Assembly (NCBI GenBank): GCA_023512835.1
Contig: CM042085.1
Location: forward strand, 49,028,189 to 49,092,188
Source: Taxillus chinensis
Taxonomy: Eukaryota; Streptophyta; Magnoliopsida; Santalales; Loranthaceae
Direction: 5' to 3'
DNA length: 64,000 nucleotides
Below the pieces are notes generated by a model. The model ran no database searches. It saw nothing but the letters and a program-made list of their open reading frames with translations, and had not been told where the DNA came from. The number at the start of each line of letters is the position of its first letter. Within the stretch, counting starts at the first letter, position 1. Below, piece by piece: positions 23,531-35,842 of the stretch. The position numbers were made by a program, and so were the translations under genes.

Positions 23531-24397
23531 TTAGTTACCAGAGGCGGAGGCGGACTTTGGTGGGGGCTTCATCTTCTCGAGCTCCAGCTGGGTTTCCATG
23601 AACACACGCATTCGTTGGAATTCCAGATCTTTGGTGAACTCCAGCCTCACCTTCTCCAGTTCCATCATCTGCCGCTGCTTCAAACTCTCGATCCTCTCGT
23701 AGATCTCCCCAAATTTCAGGAACGCTCCCGCCAACTCCCTGATGGCGGCACCGTCCGAGGGCGAGGAGGAAGAGTCCATGGCCTCCCCTTCTCCCCCTCG
23801 CTGCTGCTTCGTCGCCCTTCCGCTCCCATCCACCACCACATCCTCGTCGTCCCCGTCTCGATCTCCGGAGCTCTCGTCCATGGACGCCGAATACAGGACG
23901 GGGGTGTTAGTGTTCGGGTTCAACCTCGCCTTTTTCTCCAGTGGCTTCACGGTGAACTTGACGGTGGGGTTCCTGGGGGCGCACTTTTTGGAGGCCGGAG
24001 TCGGCGGCTGCGGGGCCGCGGATCCTACGAGGCGGTCGAGGCGAGAGTAGAAGGGCCACTTGGAAGGGAGAATCTTGGACCTTTCCACCTTGAACTTCTT
24101 CTTCAACGTATCCACGCGGTTCTTGCACTGCGCGTCCGTCTTGCGGGACTTCACGCCGTTTTCTCGGTGGTTGACGGCGTCAGCGACTTCCTTCCAGTCC
24201 TTCTGACGGAGGTTGCCGCGGTTGAGCTCCAGGTAACGGTCGCCCCACGCCTTGACCAAAATCTCGGTGGCGCCCTCGCTCCAGCAGTCCTCTCTGCCTC
24301 CGCCACCGCCTCCTCCACCGGCAGGAGAGTGGGAGACCGGCCGGAGGTGGTGGTGGTGGTGATGGTGGGAGCGGGGAGGTGCCGATTTGTTCTCCAT
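23531..24397 (-). CDS. Trihelix transcription factor (SIP1/ASIL-like)
   Basis: An intact intronless ORF of 288 codons from ATG 24397. Residues 11-17 are a His run and 27-34 a Gly run. Residues 35-125 form the trihelix (Myb/SANT-like) DNA-binding domain, with spaced Trp at 39, 51, 68 and 114 and the words [14 protein letters not shown] and [20 protein letters not shown] basic nuclear-type stretch follows (KPLEKKARL). Residues about 215-278 form the C-terminal coiled coil typical of the SIP1 clade (FGEIYERIESLKQRQMMELE). Relatives such as Arabidopsis ASIL1/2 are nuclear repressors acting at GT-type elements (family knowledge). The GA-rich leader (about 24453-24470) and GC-rich coding sequence contrast with the surroundings. 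This is the intact copy of the duplicated pair and the best candidate for a live gene in the window. Confidence 0.88.
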   Translation of the reverse strand: MENKSAPPRSHHHHHHHLRPVSHSPAGGGGGGGGREDCWSEGATEILVKAWGDRYLELNRGNLRQKDWKEVADAVNHRENGVKSRKTDAQCKNRVDTLKKKFKVERSKILPSKWPFYSRLDRLVGSAAPQPPTPASKKCAPRNPTVKFTVKPLEKKARLNPNTNTPVLYSASMDESSGDRDGDDEDVVVDGSGRATKQQRGGEGEAMDSSSSPSDGAAIRELAGAFLKFGEIYERIESLKQRQMMELEKVRLEFTKDLEFQRMRVFMETQLELEKMKPPPKSASASGN

Positions 24398-24993
24398 TCC
24401 GTTGACCTAAGGCCGGACGGATCTGGGGGTGGCGCCTGTTAGTGAAGAATAGAAGCGAGAGAGAGAGAGATGGTGGGCTCTGGTTAGGCGGGGGATGGTG
24501 CTAACGTGCGCTGTCAGGGCGCAGGATTGGATTGGGACCTGGGGGGAAGCGGCCCCACCATTTTGGTGTGAGACTGTTAACCGTGGAGAAGTGAAGTGGC
24601 TACATCTGAATCTGATCCCATCGACGATGGCTTTCGTCATGTCATCCCATCCCCTGTTTTTGGTGAATTTTCCCAATTCCATCAGTGATCGAACTTCAAA
24701 CTCCCTCCCCACGTCATACATTTATTTTCTTCTCTGTTTTTTTTTTCCAACACAAGCATCCTCGCGAAATATAAAATTGAAGCACCTGTCAAACAGATGA
24801 CTAAAAACACGGGAAAACCCAAAAAGTCTTTCTTCCGTCGTCCCGCGTCCAACATATTTGGACTGCTCCGACGCAGCCTCTTGTCACGGTTTCAAGCCTC
24901 ATGGCATATTTTTATAATATATTCAAGTTTTGTAATAATTATATAGCTCGTAGAGTTAGTTAACACATGTATAAGCGATTTGTACTATCACGC
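24398..24993 (-). promoter_or_regulatory. 5' flank of the trihelix gene
   Basis: A CT-rich leader on the gene strand (24453-24470) lies about 60 bases from the ATG. A 104-codon open frame at 24407-24721 on the same strand overlaps this leader. It has no recognisable domain and is probably not a gene. I cannot place a TATA box with confidence. Confidence 0.35.
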
Positions 24994-25838
24994 TGTCATT
25001 ACTGGATTTCATCTGAAGGAAAAATCACTTTTGGAGTGCGATTCCCTCCGACCTTCATCCGAATAGTGATGAAAATTACAGAATCGCCACCAACCGTTTT
25101 TGGGGTGTAGTTGGTCACCTAAAAGGAAATTAATCTAAGCCGCTAAGAATAGATTCGGGAGTTGATTACACGTGGGAAAAGACTAGCATCCCCGCGACGC
25201 CCTTTCGGTACCTATCTTAGAATTTGGAGGTTTCTAACTTGTAGAGTCTATTCTTTTTATTTTACTAAGTTATTTGTTGAAGTTGAAATTAAATTCAATT
25301 TGCCCTAAGTATCTAAAGGAAATCCTACAGGTTCGATCTTTCTATTTTTTAATTCTACATCTTTTGTTTAACTTAAAAATTAAGCTTAATTTAACCTAAG
25401 CCTCTAAGAGATTTTATGATTTTGTTTTCAATTATCTAAAGTCTTAAAAAAAAAAAAAACAAAGTTCAATTAAGCTTAAATGATTACAAATGATCCTAAA
25501 GGTAAAAGTAATAGTGAAAAGAACTAAGTATGAAAAAAAACATAAATGTCAAAAAAAAAAATCTCCCCCCTTTTTGGAAAAACTTTTTTTGTTTGGAAAA
25601 CACATTTTTTTGGAAGACCTTTTCTTTTCTTTTGTCCCCTTTTTTTTGGGAAAACATTTTTTTTTCTTGTTGCCCTTTTTTGTGTTTGTTTGTTTTTTTT
25701 TTTTTGAAAAGATTTGAAAATATATTTTTTTTATCTTTGAAAAGATCTTTTTTTGTTAAGTAAAATAAAATAACAATGTATGAATAATTAAAACAAATGT
25801 GATGTGTGTGGAAGTGTCATGCACAAAGTAAAAGCAAG

Positions 25839-25839
<1 letters not shown>

Positions 25840-25908
<69 letters not shown>
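25840..25908 (+). repeat. CT microsatellite
   Basis: About 34 CT units followed by a run of T. The copy in unit 2 (37282-37353) has a different length and a changed 3' edge. Confidence 0.95.
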
Positions 25909-25916
<8 letters not shown>

Positions 25917-25933
25917 TTTTTTTTGATGTCCAT

Positions 25934-26424
25934 TGTTGGACCTCGGCTAGGGCACTCACTATCACAATATTGTCCGCTTTGGCACTCGCATGCCCACCCA
26001 TGGGCCGCAGCCCGCACGGATTTGTTTCTAACGGGCCGCGACCCGTTAAAACACGTTGTGACAAGGTGCACATGAGCCTCCTCATTAGGACGACCTCAAT
26101 GTTCGCCCTAACCGATGTGGGATTGATCTATGGGACGTTAGAGACCCAACGGTCTCCCCCCCCCAATCCCACCACCGGTCTAGAGGACCCAGCTACGATA
26201 CCACTTGTTGGACCTCGGCTAGGGCACTCACTATCACAATATTGTCCGCTTTGGCACTCGCGCGCCCACCCATGGGCCGCGGCCCGCACGGATTTGTTTC
26301 TAACGGGCCGCGACCCGTTAAAAACGCGTTGTGACAAGGTGCATATGAGCCTCCTCATTAGGACGACCTCAATGTTCGCCCTAACCGATGTGGGATTGAT
26401 CTATGGGATGTTAGAGACCCAACA
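25934..26424 (-). mobile_element. TRIM (miniature LTR retrotransposon)
   Basis: Two direct repeats of about 218 bases (25934-26151 and 26206-26424) flank only 54 bases. On the minus strand each starts TGTTGGGTCTCTAACG and ends CCGAGGTCCAACA. The 54 bases hold a primer-binding site next to the right repeat (TGGTATCGTAGC here, TGGTATCAGAGC in unit 2) and a G-rich polypurine tract next to the left one. The flanks TCCAT and TACAT are a 5-base TSD with one change. There is no coding capacity, so it is mobilised in trans by an autonomous element. Confidence 0.85.
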
Positions 26425-26921
26425 TACATGTTACAATTATGACTGGATCATATGACCCATGCTTACAAAAGCATAAATAACCATTGCTAACATCACCCTA
26501 ATGGTTAATCAAAATAAAATAAACATAAGAATAAACAAAAGAAATGAAACGTACCCTAACAAGCTAGGATAAACAAGAAACTTTTTATAAACACATAAAA
26601 ACCGGTCTTAGTCACCATCATAGCCATGTGTTGTGGTTTGGAGGATGCACATCAGAAACGGCACCAAACAAACCCAGGCAAGCAAAGGACAGATCACAGA
26701 ACAGAACATCAAACGAGCCATAGAACAAGATCATTGAACTGAGTAAATTCTTGAGAAGAATAACCAACCACTCGGATGGCCAATCCTCTCTTCAACGTTC
26801 CTCCTCCCGTCCACGGTCTGGATGTCTTCTGCCTTAAGGTCCAGTCAATCAACGTGATATATGCTGCTTGCTTAGGTGTCTTCGTCTTCCTCAAACGGGA
26901 AAGGGGACGGATGTGTGCTGA

Positions 26922-29319
26922 TGTAAGATCCGAGATTTTTAATAAAATAATAAATATTTATTATGTTATTTTATGTTTATAATTAAACTATTTTGATCAT
27001 ATATTTAGAAAATATTATTTGATAGTGTGTATGATAATTATATTAATGTTAATTAAATATTTGATTAGATTTACTTTTCATAAATAAATTACAGTTTAAG
27101 AAAATAAGTGTGTTATTAAGTTTTTTAATGAGGTGTTATGTTATTATTTCAATCATTTGTTTAATTATATTAAATAAATAGTTTCTTGGTTGACATGTTG
27201 AATCTAAATCAAATAGAATAAAACTTTGAATTTATCACATCAGAATTTATTAAGAGTTGTAAAATACAAAAATGTTCATTAATATTCCATAACAATAGTT
27301 ATGTTTAGAAAGGATAAACTAGTGCAATTCTGGAAGTCATCTTTAAAAATTTATAACTTTGTTTTTGTAACTCCAAACGACTTGATATTTTTATTACATG
27401 TTTCAAAATTCGTTATATACTTTTGGTTAAAATTTAAGACTCATTGGATCATCCCATTAGGAGAAACAATTTAAACAGTGCACAAAGGTCTAGTAGCACG
27501 TCCAGAATTTCTAGTCTCACTTCAAAATCCAATAACTTTTGATATACAAGTCCAATAGACTTGAAATTGGTCTCCAAATTTAGATAATTAAGTTAGGAAT
27601 CCATCCCAATTGGCATTATTTAATTTAATGAAGAATCTAGAAAGTTATAGTCAAAATAGTAGGCCATGCACCCATGTGACTTTTGTGACCAAAAGAACCT
27701 TCAAAGTCAAATGAATCCAAAAAATTCAAAAATAAGGGAAACAAGGGAACCATGTGGTAGATAATAATGGGATAAGAATCAAATGATTTGAAAAGGAGAA
27801 AATTAGGGAAGAAAATAAGGTATTAAGGACAAAAGTTTCACCTACCACACCTACCACCACCCTTGCCCTATATAAAGAGTGTTTTGCCTCCCCTCTTAAT
27901 GCACAAGTTCCCTCAAGCCATATCAGAAAATTCCCTCTACAAACACTCCCTTAAGCCCTCTTAACACCCCTAATACTCTACTCAAACCCTCTTTGTTTTT
28001 GGTACTTACCAAGCGTCGAAGTTCTACTAAAAGGTAATACTCAAGATTTTGAAATTTTGAAGTTACTTATTATTTATTATTTAAATCTATATGGTTGGTC
28101 TTACCACCTCATATATACTATATTCATGGTTGGTTTTACCATCTTATATATATTATTTACATGGTTGGTTTTATCACCTCTTATAGATTATTTACATGGT
28201 TGGTTTTACCATCTCATATATATTATTAATAAGGTTGGTTATACCACTTCATATGTATTTATTACTATATGGTTGGCATTGTCACCTATAAATATACATA
28301 CATAATTATTTTAGTTATGGTATTAGAATGGAAAGACAAAAAATATTAATTTAATGTTTTAATTTTCAAGGTTTAGGACGCAGGAGAATGACAAACGGAT
28401 CGTAAGGGTTTTCTCTTCTTTATTCTCACTTTTCTCTTCCTCTTTATCTTGTTTTATTTGAAATTATTATTGTAAGAGTTTTATGTTTCTTATTCTTCTA
28501 TTTCCATTTTATTGTTGAGAACATTAGTCTCTTTTTAATCTCTCTCTTGATAATCTATGCTATTGATTGGGGTAGATAACCATTTGGATATTCGTGGTTA
28601 TCCTTGTTAACCTTGAATGTTTTATTGGAATTCTATGATATGCCTAATGTTATGTATGTCAAAGTTTTTATAACCTCTTATGTTTGGACAAAGTGAGTTT
28701 ATGATGAGTGGTTCTAGAAAGACCTCCAATGCATTGGGTAAAGAACATGACTAGAGAGTGTCAATCCAGATTGATAATATGTTATGTTATGATATGGTAT
28801 CCTGGGTAGTTAACATAGATCATGATGTTATGATATGATGTCCAAACATAATCTTCCATGTTATGATTCCCTTGTGAAATGTTGATCACGTATGATGTGT
28901 AAACGTCATGAAATTTTTATAGTATTTCTTATGTTCGATATCTTTATGATTTTGCTTGCCCACTTATGTTTACCTTTACTGGGCTATTTGAGCTCACCCT
29001 TTTTATGATTTCTTTTCCAACCCCAGGTAAATAAAGGAATGGAGAAACTAGGATAGTGAGTCGAGAAGTGCTTGGAAATAAAGTTGTGTGAAATTTTAAA
29101 GATTTATTAAGTTTGACTGCTTGTGTGCTTTGTTATGTAATAATGAGTTTTGGACACTAGTCTCTAAACCCCTAAACCTTAAAGATCTTGGATTAAAATT
29201 TGTAATAATTAATGATTTGTTTGATGCAGTAGTTAAAAGTTTGAAATTTATATCAAACTTTTATATTTAATTTCCGCTAACGCACCCGATTTGGAGGTCC
29301 CGAATTTGGGGGCGTTACA
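26922..29319 (+). mobile_element. W-family LTR (W1)
   Basis: It starts TGTAAGATCCGAG and ends GGGGGCGTTACA. A TATA box (CTATATAAAG, about 27869) gives a plus sense. It is the same family as W0, in the other orientation. The flanks GCTGA and CTCAC do not match, so no TSD is seen. It is a solo LTR or a remnant. Confidence 0.7.
28068..28290 (+). repeat. Tandem repeat, about 35 bases x 6, in W1
   Basis: Units of the form ggttggttttaccatctcat followed by a short AT-rich spacer. They give a false repetitive ORF (28057-28305). Confidence 0.85.
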
Positions 29320-29384
29320 CTCACGCCCAGGAGGACGCCCAAGCTTATACCTAAGAACACCCAGAGTTTTTATGTCCAAGAGTT
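29320..29384. other. Unique tail and junction of duplication unit 1
   Basis: 65 bases follow W1, then the novel join 'tatgtccaagagtt' / 'tacaagagctcac'. Both parents carry the related word TATGTMCAAGAG at the join. Confidence 0.7.
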
Positions 29385-29657
29385 TACAAGAGCTCACTAA
29401 GATCATAAAGGCTAGTGTGTGAGTCTTTTGTAAACGAGTGTAAGAGAGTTGTAAGAGTAGATCAAAAAGTTTTACAAGCTTTAATCTACTTCTATTTTAT
29501 TGTATTTATCGATTGATAATAAAACAAAATACTTCCACTACTTGGTTATCTTCCGCATTGATTATTTCTTTTAACCGGTTAAGTGTATGCCAAAGAGTAA
29601 CAAAAAGAGTTTCGAAAAGAGCCTATTCACCCTCCTCTAGGCTCCCAGGGACTAACA
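29385..29657 (+). repeat. Tail of LTR A3, duplicated
   Basis: The last 273 bases of the A-family LTR, ending GGGACTAACA, differ from unit 1 at a few positions (for example GTAAACGAG for GTAAACAGAG). Confidence 0.9.
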
Positions 29658-32600
29658 GTTTCGATCCAAATGCGACGAGTTAGGCTAACCTAGTGTTCCT
29701 TCGCACGGGTGAGAACTAGATGTCACATGGGTTAAGCTGTTATAAAGGCTAATCCCATGACACTAGCAAGTACAGGATAAATGTCTTCTAATTGTGAATA
29801 TATATTTCAACAGACAATGTTTAGTAATAAAAAATAATAAAATATTTTATTTTTCTGAGAGTATGATTGGAATAGATAATATATAAGAAATTAGCTAAAA
29901 TAGAAAAAATATATGAAATTATAATTAAAAATGCTCTAACATCGACACGTTAGGATGTCCCACTGAGGATTTACAAGTTTGGTGTAACTCGAGGAAAAAA
30001 AGTACGTTGGCATTTTGCAAGGAGAATTATGAGGAGCCTTTTATTCGTTATTTTAATTATTATATAATGCATCGTGTATGGGACAAGAATTTAATTTAAT
30101 TTAATATGCATAGCTTCTCCACATTTTTAAACTGCGTATCATTGGAATTTATCTGAGAAATCCGGAGCAGACTATCAAACAATGGAACAGATCTAGCAGA
30201 AGGGCTGTAAACCTTTTGAAAGCCAAGATTCCAAGAAAAGAAAACAAACTGACTTCTCTACAAATTCCATATTCACTAAACCAGATACGGCCGAAAAAAA
30301 GTTGGTAAAAAAAACCTCAGATATGCCATAAATTACCAAAACAAGCAAGATTTTATTTTGAGAAGCCATATCAGGTAATACATAATTCCAAGTGTTTGTC
30401 ATGTTAAACGGGCTACGAAGTTCGAACTGTGCATAACACTGGTACAATACAACAGGCTGGCTAAAAAAATACAAAAAACAACAGCATCTCTGACCCTGAA
30501 CTCCTTAGCGTAATACTACCTAAAAGAGAGCAGATGGTAGGCCACCAAAATATACACCGAAAAGCGAAGGCAAAACAAGTCATATGAACAATATTTTTGT
30601 ATACGAAGTGTACACATTACAAGCTATAGTAGAAGCGCATCATTTGAAGCACTTTACCAACCATGGGTCGTCAATAGTCCTGAGTCGGTACAAATTGTTT
30701 TAGCAGGGATTTTACCATGACTAGCTAGGCACAGAGAATCCATCTTCACAGCATTGTTTACCACACTCTGGGTTACTGCTTCTTCCCTGTTAAGGAATGC
30801 CAGCTTTAGGAAATTAATAGGGGGCAAACACCTTCTCTTGTTAACATAACAATATAATCACATCCTGAAGCATGAAATCTGATTATGTTATGATCTACAA
30901 GGGGTTAAAATCAGAACCACTCGTAGGTCAACTTGTAAAAAAGGATTAAAAATCAGTGAGATGGCAAGCTGATGTGTAGGCACATTACCATTATATAAAA
31001 GTATACAAATGATACCTCCAATACATAATCAATATAACAGAGGAAACTCAAGTTAAATGGTCAATGGTGCTTCTACTCTCCTTGGCATAAACAGACAAGC
31101 ACCTCCATGAAACGCAGCTGACCACTGAAAGTTTTGAATAATAACAGAGCACAGTTAAAAGAGTGAAATTCTTATACTCAACAACAGTTCTCAAAACAAG
31201 TTGTAGGTTCTCTTTCCTGAGGGAACTTCTTTTCCCCTTTATCCCAACCTTAACTGATGCTGACCTCAGGGAAGCCATGCCCTATAGGAGTGCCTTCATA
31301 TTTGGAAACAGATTATGAAGTACTTTATGATGGGAAAATGTTCCAGTCACTGAACAATACTTGCCTTTGTTTGACTGAAATTTTAAAATCTAAAATCTAA
31401 ATCAATGCCTGAAAACTACTGAATTTTTATACTGTATTGCGAAATCTGAAATCTGAGTTTTTAAACTTGTTTGCAAGTTTGCTAAAATATGAATTATTGT
31501 AATTTACAATATTTCCCTTACAAATCTGATTTAAAATAAATAAAATTTAAAATTCAATCGTAATAATAAAATCTATATATAAATATAAAAAATTCTAATT
31601 CCTAAAAGCTTATTGATTTGTATCACGTCAATCCATAAGCTCCCATTAGTGCCACTAAAATCAGATCTTTCTCCCCTGGAGATGCACAGGTGGAGCAAGG
31701 AATGTCTTTCATCACCGCACAACAATCGCAACACAAACAAGGGCCAGTACCACTTTAGCTTCTTTTACGCAAAGCTAAATGACTCTCCCAACACCCACAT
31801 CTCTTCTCTGATTTCAGCAAACTACATTGATTCTCATCTCCTAGCCAGACAATCCATGACCAAATTCTCAAAATCAGGTTCCAACCTAACACCAATATAT
31901 CCATCAAACTCCTGAGTTTGCACATTAAAAGTCACAGTGTCAAACAGCAGGTATCCAATCAAATTCCTCAACCAACACCAACACTCTCTTCTTATAATTA
32001 CATCAGCTACATCAAACGCAGCCAAGCCAAGGAATCTCTTGGCATGGTTCGGAAATAGATTAGGTCCTTGTCCCCCAACCTCATCGTTTTCAACATCATC
32101 CTTGTTTTTAATGTGTTTGTAGATCTGAGAATCAGAGATCTTGATTCAACCAATGTCATCAACACCGCTGCTTGCATCAGTCACATCATCATTGCTGCCG
32201 CTGCAGCTACCTTCGTTGCCCTAGCAGTATACAATGTTGTTTATGTATATTGGTCAAAGATCCATATGCAGGGGAGGGGGGGATATGTAGAGAGGGCATA
32301 TTCGGAAAATACAATTTGAAGCTTAGATCTAGGCGAACCAGCCTTCTTTTTTTCCTTAAATTATCTAGATGACTTCAGATCAACTTCAGATCCATACCAA
32401 ACAGTGAAAATTGTAAAACAGACATGGGGTGATTTAAGATGCAATTAAGTCCAAACAAAAATAACCCTATTCCGGTATTCCCTATAGTAGGCATTCAATA
32501 ACAGCTAAACAAAATTACAATGTTGAGCAATATTCTTTCCTGAACAATATGATCAAAATATGTAAGATTGCCATGCTTGCATGACATTTAAATTTCTTTC

Positions 32601-33539
32601 AGGCTTTCAGCTTTGGGAACTCCATGACCCTTGTCTAAAACTTCACACTCATTTTAACATAAAGGATTGTATTTCACCCTAAGTTTTTTTTTTTCACATA
32701 GCTCTCTGTTTGGCCAGGTTCCAATATTTTGACACAGCCCAGGGCAAGGGATTTTACAAGCTTCGCCAATCAGATGAGTTTATCGGAAGACTTAAATTTT
32801 TCATTGCCAAGTTTACAAGTTACAACTACTGTGGGACCAACCTGAATCTGGATGACAGAACAAATACACCAGGAGTTGCAAAATTAGGTTGGCACAGGCC
32901 AAACTGAGATAATTTATCAAGAAAAGAAAGGTCATGAGAAAGAAAAACATTAAGTGGACTGGGATAGCAGAGCAAAAAATGGAGATAACAGAAATGTGAC
33001 AAGAAATTTAATAACCAAGTAGTTATTAAAATGATAAAGATTTTAAATATTAGTTATTAAAGGACACACCAGTACAACTAAAGAGTGTTAAAACTGGGAA
33101 GCAGACAATAAAACTACTTTATTACGTCACAATAATGAATAAGTATGTCCAAGGCCTCACTATATCCATGGAAAACAATATAAGGATGTATTCTACCGTG
33201 AGAGTCACTTAAAGAAAGGGAAGAATGTGTGAAACTTCCCAGTATAACAATAATGCAATTTTAAATTAAAGATGTCAATAACAAATAGAAGGCAATCAGG
33301 CAATGACAATGTACAAGAAAAACAAAAATAAAGTTCAATGACAAGAAAACAAATATGTTATTCTAGAAAATAGCCTCATGTCCATGGCTAACTGTCAATG
33401 AATTTGTTTCTTATGATTGAGGCTACAAATGAATATGTGAGTTTAATAAATGATACCACGTGGGAGTTTTAACTAATATTAGAATTGACAGTGAATTAAC
33501 AGATGAGTTTTCAATTACAATAAGAGTACATCAAATATC
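29658..33539. other. Unannotated DNA of unit 2
   Basis: This is the copy of 18213-22097, including the possible exon at about 31837-32145 (minus). No gene is recognised. Confidence 0.4.
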
Positions 33540-34323
33540 AGTCTTGAGTCATAAATCTTTGCAATAGTAATAGACGAAATAACCAAAAATATTTGTGAAG
33601 ATACATCGTTGCGAATATTATTTGTTGATGATATTATTTTGATCAATGGGAATAAAGAATGAGTTAACAAAAAACAGAGCTGTATAGACAAACTTTTGAG
33701 GCTCAGTAATTTAGATTAAACATATCAAAGACAAAATATATAGTATAAGTTTAGGAAACAAAGGAATCACGAGCAAAGTATTATCACACTTGAGGAACAA
33801 CAAATACCAGCCACAAAATATTTTAAATATCTAAGAGCAATAATTTAGCGAATTAAAGATATTGATAGAAATATCAACTATAGAATTAAAATCTAGTGTC
33901 AAAAGTGGAAAAATGTGCCGAGAGTTTTGTGTGACCGCAATATGCCACCAAGTTTAAAATGAAAGTTTTATAGAACGATTGTTAGACTTTATTTATTATA
34001 TAAAACGAAGTATTGGGCTAACAAAAATAACATGCATATAAGTTTAAAATCGTTGAAGTACAAATGTTAAAATAGATGTGTAGGACTAGAATAAACAAGA
34101 TTCATAATGAGAATATTTATTGTGTCATTGAAGTAAACTTTGAAGATAAAATAAGAGATAATTGCTTATGTTAATTTGACCATTTAAAACATAGGCAAAT
34201 AAATATACCTATTAGGAGGTGAAGATGATAGAAAAAAATAAGAAAAAAGACCAAAAATGATTTGAATGGAAATGATAAATGATAACAAATGATATGAAAT
34301 TATTATATTTAAAAGAAAGAATA
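33540..34323 (+). mobile_element. Degenerate RTE-type LINE, second copy
   Basis: It has the same blocks as 22098-22880, including LRILFVDDIILING and KFYRTIVRLYLLYKTKYWA. It arose by the tandem duplication and not by new insertion. Confidence 0.75.
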
Positions 34324-34974
34324 ATACATGATAGGAATGTTTAAAAGAAAAAAAATTATGTATTTGATCAAATATAAACTTACTATCTGTCTTGATTTAT
34401 ATAACTGACCTTATATTATTGGATTAAGACTCATTAATTTGATTTGATTTGGATTGGATTGAGGTTACAAATGATATTCGTGCTCTCAGTTGGAATCATA
34501 AGAGAAGTGCTTTGATAGAAAAATATAAACATTACATAATTATTGGTATATAAGCAACTTTTGAACCATTTGCCTTATGGGAAACCTGTAATATCCACCT
34601 ATTGCACCAATGCATTGCTGTTGTAAACGGGTCATATTCTCCTATTGTGGGGTAACGGGTCATACCCACCTATTGTCAATTGATCTACATGTTCTAGAAG
34701 TCACAACAGCAGAACTACATTGATTTTACTTTCCCAGTCACTTTCCAAAGCAAAACCCACCACATGCATCCAAAACCGCCTCAATGAAATTGTCCCCTAA
34801 AAAAACTTTCTTGCCCATCAATTTGGATGGATCTTTACACTGGAAAACATTAATCCAGATGCATGATATGGTTAAGGCAGTATGAATAATCAAAACAGAC
34901 TAACAGTACAGTTGAGCTGAGCTAAGCTGGAATACAGTTGGTTGGTTGGTTGGTTGGTTGGTTCGTTAGTTAAG

Positions 34975-35842
34975 TTAGTTACCAGAGGCGGAGGCGGACT
35001 TTGGTGGGGGCTTCATCTTCTCGAGCTCCAGCTGGGTTTCCATGAACACACGCATTCGTTGGAATTCCAGATCTTTGGTGAACTCCAGCCTCACCTTCTC
35101 CAGTTCCATCATCTGCCGCTGCTTCAAACTCTCGATCCTCTCGTAGATCTCCCCAAATTTCAGGAACGCTCCCGCCAACTCCCTGATGGCGGCACCGTCC
35201 GAGGGCGAGGAGGAAGAGTCCATGGCCTCCCCTTCTCCCCCTCGCTGCTGCTTCGTCGCCCTTCCGCTCCCATCCACCACCACATCCTCGTCGTCCCCGT
35301 CTCGATCTCCGGAGCTCTCGTCCATGGACGCCGAATACAGGACGGGGGTGTTAGTGTTCGGGTTCAACCTCGCCTTTTTCTCCAGTGGCTTCACGGTGAA
35401 CTTGACGGTGGGGTTCCTGGGGGGCGCACTTTTTGGAGGCCGGAGTCGGCGGCTGCGGGGCCGCGGATCCTACGAGGCGGTCGAGGCGAGAGTAGAAGGG
35501 CCACTTGGAAGGGAGAATCTTGGACCTTTCCACCTTGAACTTCTTCTTCAACGTATCCACGCGGTTCTTGCACTGCGCGTCCGTCTTGCGGGACTTCACG
35601 CCGTTTTCTCGGTGGTTGACGGCGTCAGCGACTTCCTTCCAGTCCTTCTGACGGAGGTTGCCGCGGTTGAGCTCCAGGTAACGGTCGCCCCACGCCTTGA
35701 CCAAAATCTCGGTGGCGCCCTCGCTCCAGCAGTCCTCTCTGCCTCCGCCACCGCCTCCTCCACCGGCAGGAGAGTGGGAGACCGGCCGGAGGTGGTGGTG
35801 GTGGTGATGGTGGGAGCGGGGAGGTGCCGATTTGTTCTCCAT
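34975..35842 (-). pseudogene. Trihelix factor, frameshifted second copy
   Basis: The ORF opens from the same ATG (35842) through the trihelix domain. One extra G in the run at 35419-35424 (six; five in unit 1 at 23975-23979) then shifts the frame at codon 139. The product would end soon after the DNA-binding domain and lose the C-terminal coiled coil. The rest of the frame remains open from 35394 to 34975. Because the change is in a homopolymer, a sequencing or assembly error is a real alternative. If true, the truncated protein could still bind DNA. Confidence 0.8.

Larger units (their letters stand above)
24994..26921 (+). repeat. X-family LTR-like element (X3), with TRIM inside
   Basis: It starts TGTCATTACTGG like X1 and X2. 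It shares their words CGCCACCAACCGTTTTTGGGG, GGGAGTTGATTACACGTGGG and CCCGCGACGCCCTTTCGGTA, then the poly-T tracts (25560-25760). TRIM 25934-26424 lies within it. Its right end is not defined; W1 begins at 26922. ORFs in the poly-T and CT runs are artefacts. Confidence 0.55.
17940..29384. repeat. Tandem duplication, unit 1 (about 11.44 kb)
   Basis: The sequence from tacaagagctcactaagatc (17940) to tatgtccaagagtt (29384) repeats head to tail at 29385-40827. The offset stays between 11441 and 11446, so the copies are nearly gap-free. The ends lie inside LTR A3 and 65 bases past the W1 LTR. Differences are scattered substitutions and single-base homopolymer changes. Confidence 0.95.

Noticed and set aside
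23498..24442. 314-codon ORF opposite the trihelix gene
   Set aside because: It is the antisense shadow of a GC-rich coding sequence. The minus strand has the trihelix domain and correct codon structure.
24407..24721. 104-codon ORF upstream of the trihelix gene
   Set aside because: It covers the GA-rich leader and promoter region and shows no known domain. The frame is disturbed in unit 2.
25756..26085. Arg-Glu and Leu-Ser repeat proteins (also 37231-37902)
   Set aside because: They are translations of the CT microsatellite and TRIM repeats, with no conserved coding signal.
25934..26424. Cassandra TRIM with 5S rRNA sequence
   Set aside because: The repeat lacks the 5S box A/C words expected in Cassandra.
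28057..28305. 82-codon repetitive ORF (also 39503-39751)
   Set aside because: It is a translation of the 35-base tandem repeat of the W LTR.
26922..29319. TSD for LTR W1
   Set aside because: The flanks GCTGA and CTCAC do not match, so no claim of a clean insertion is made.
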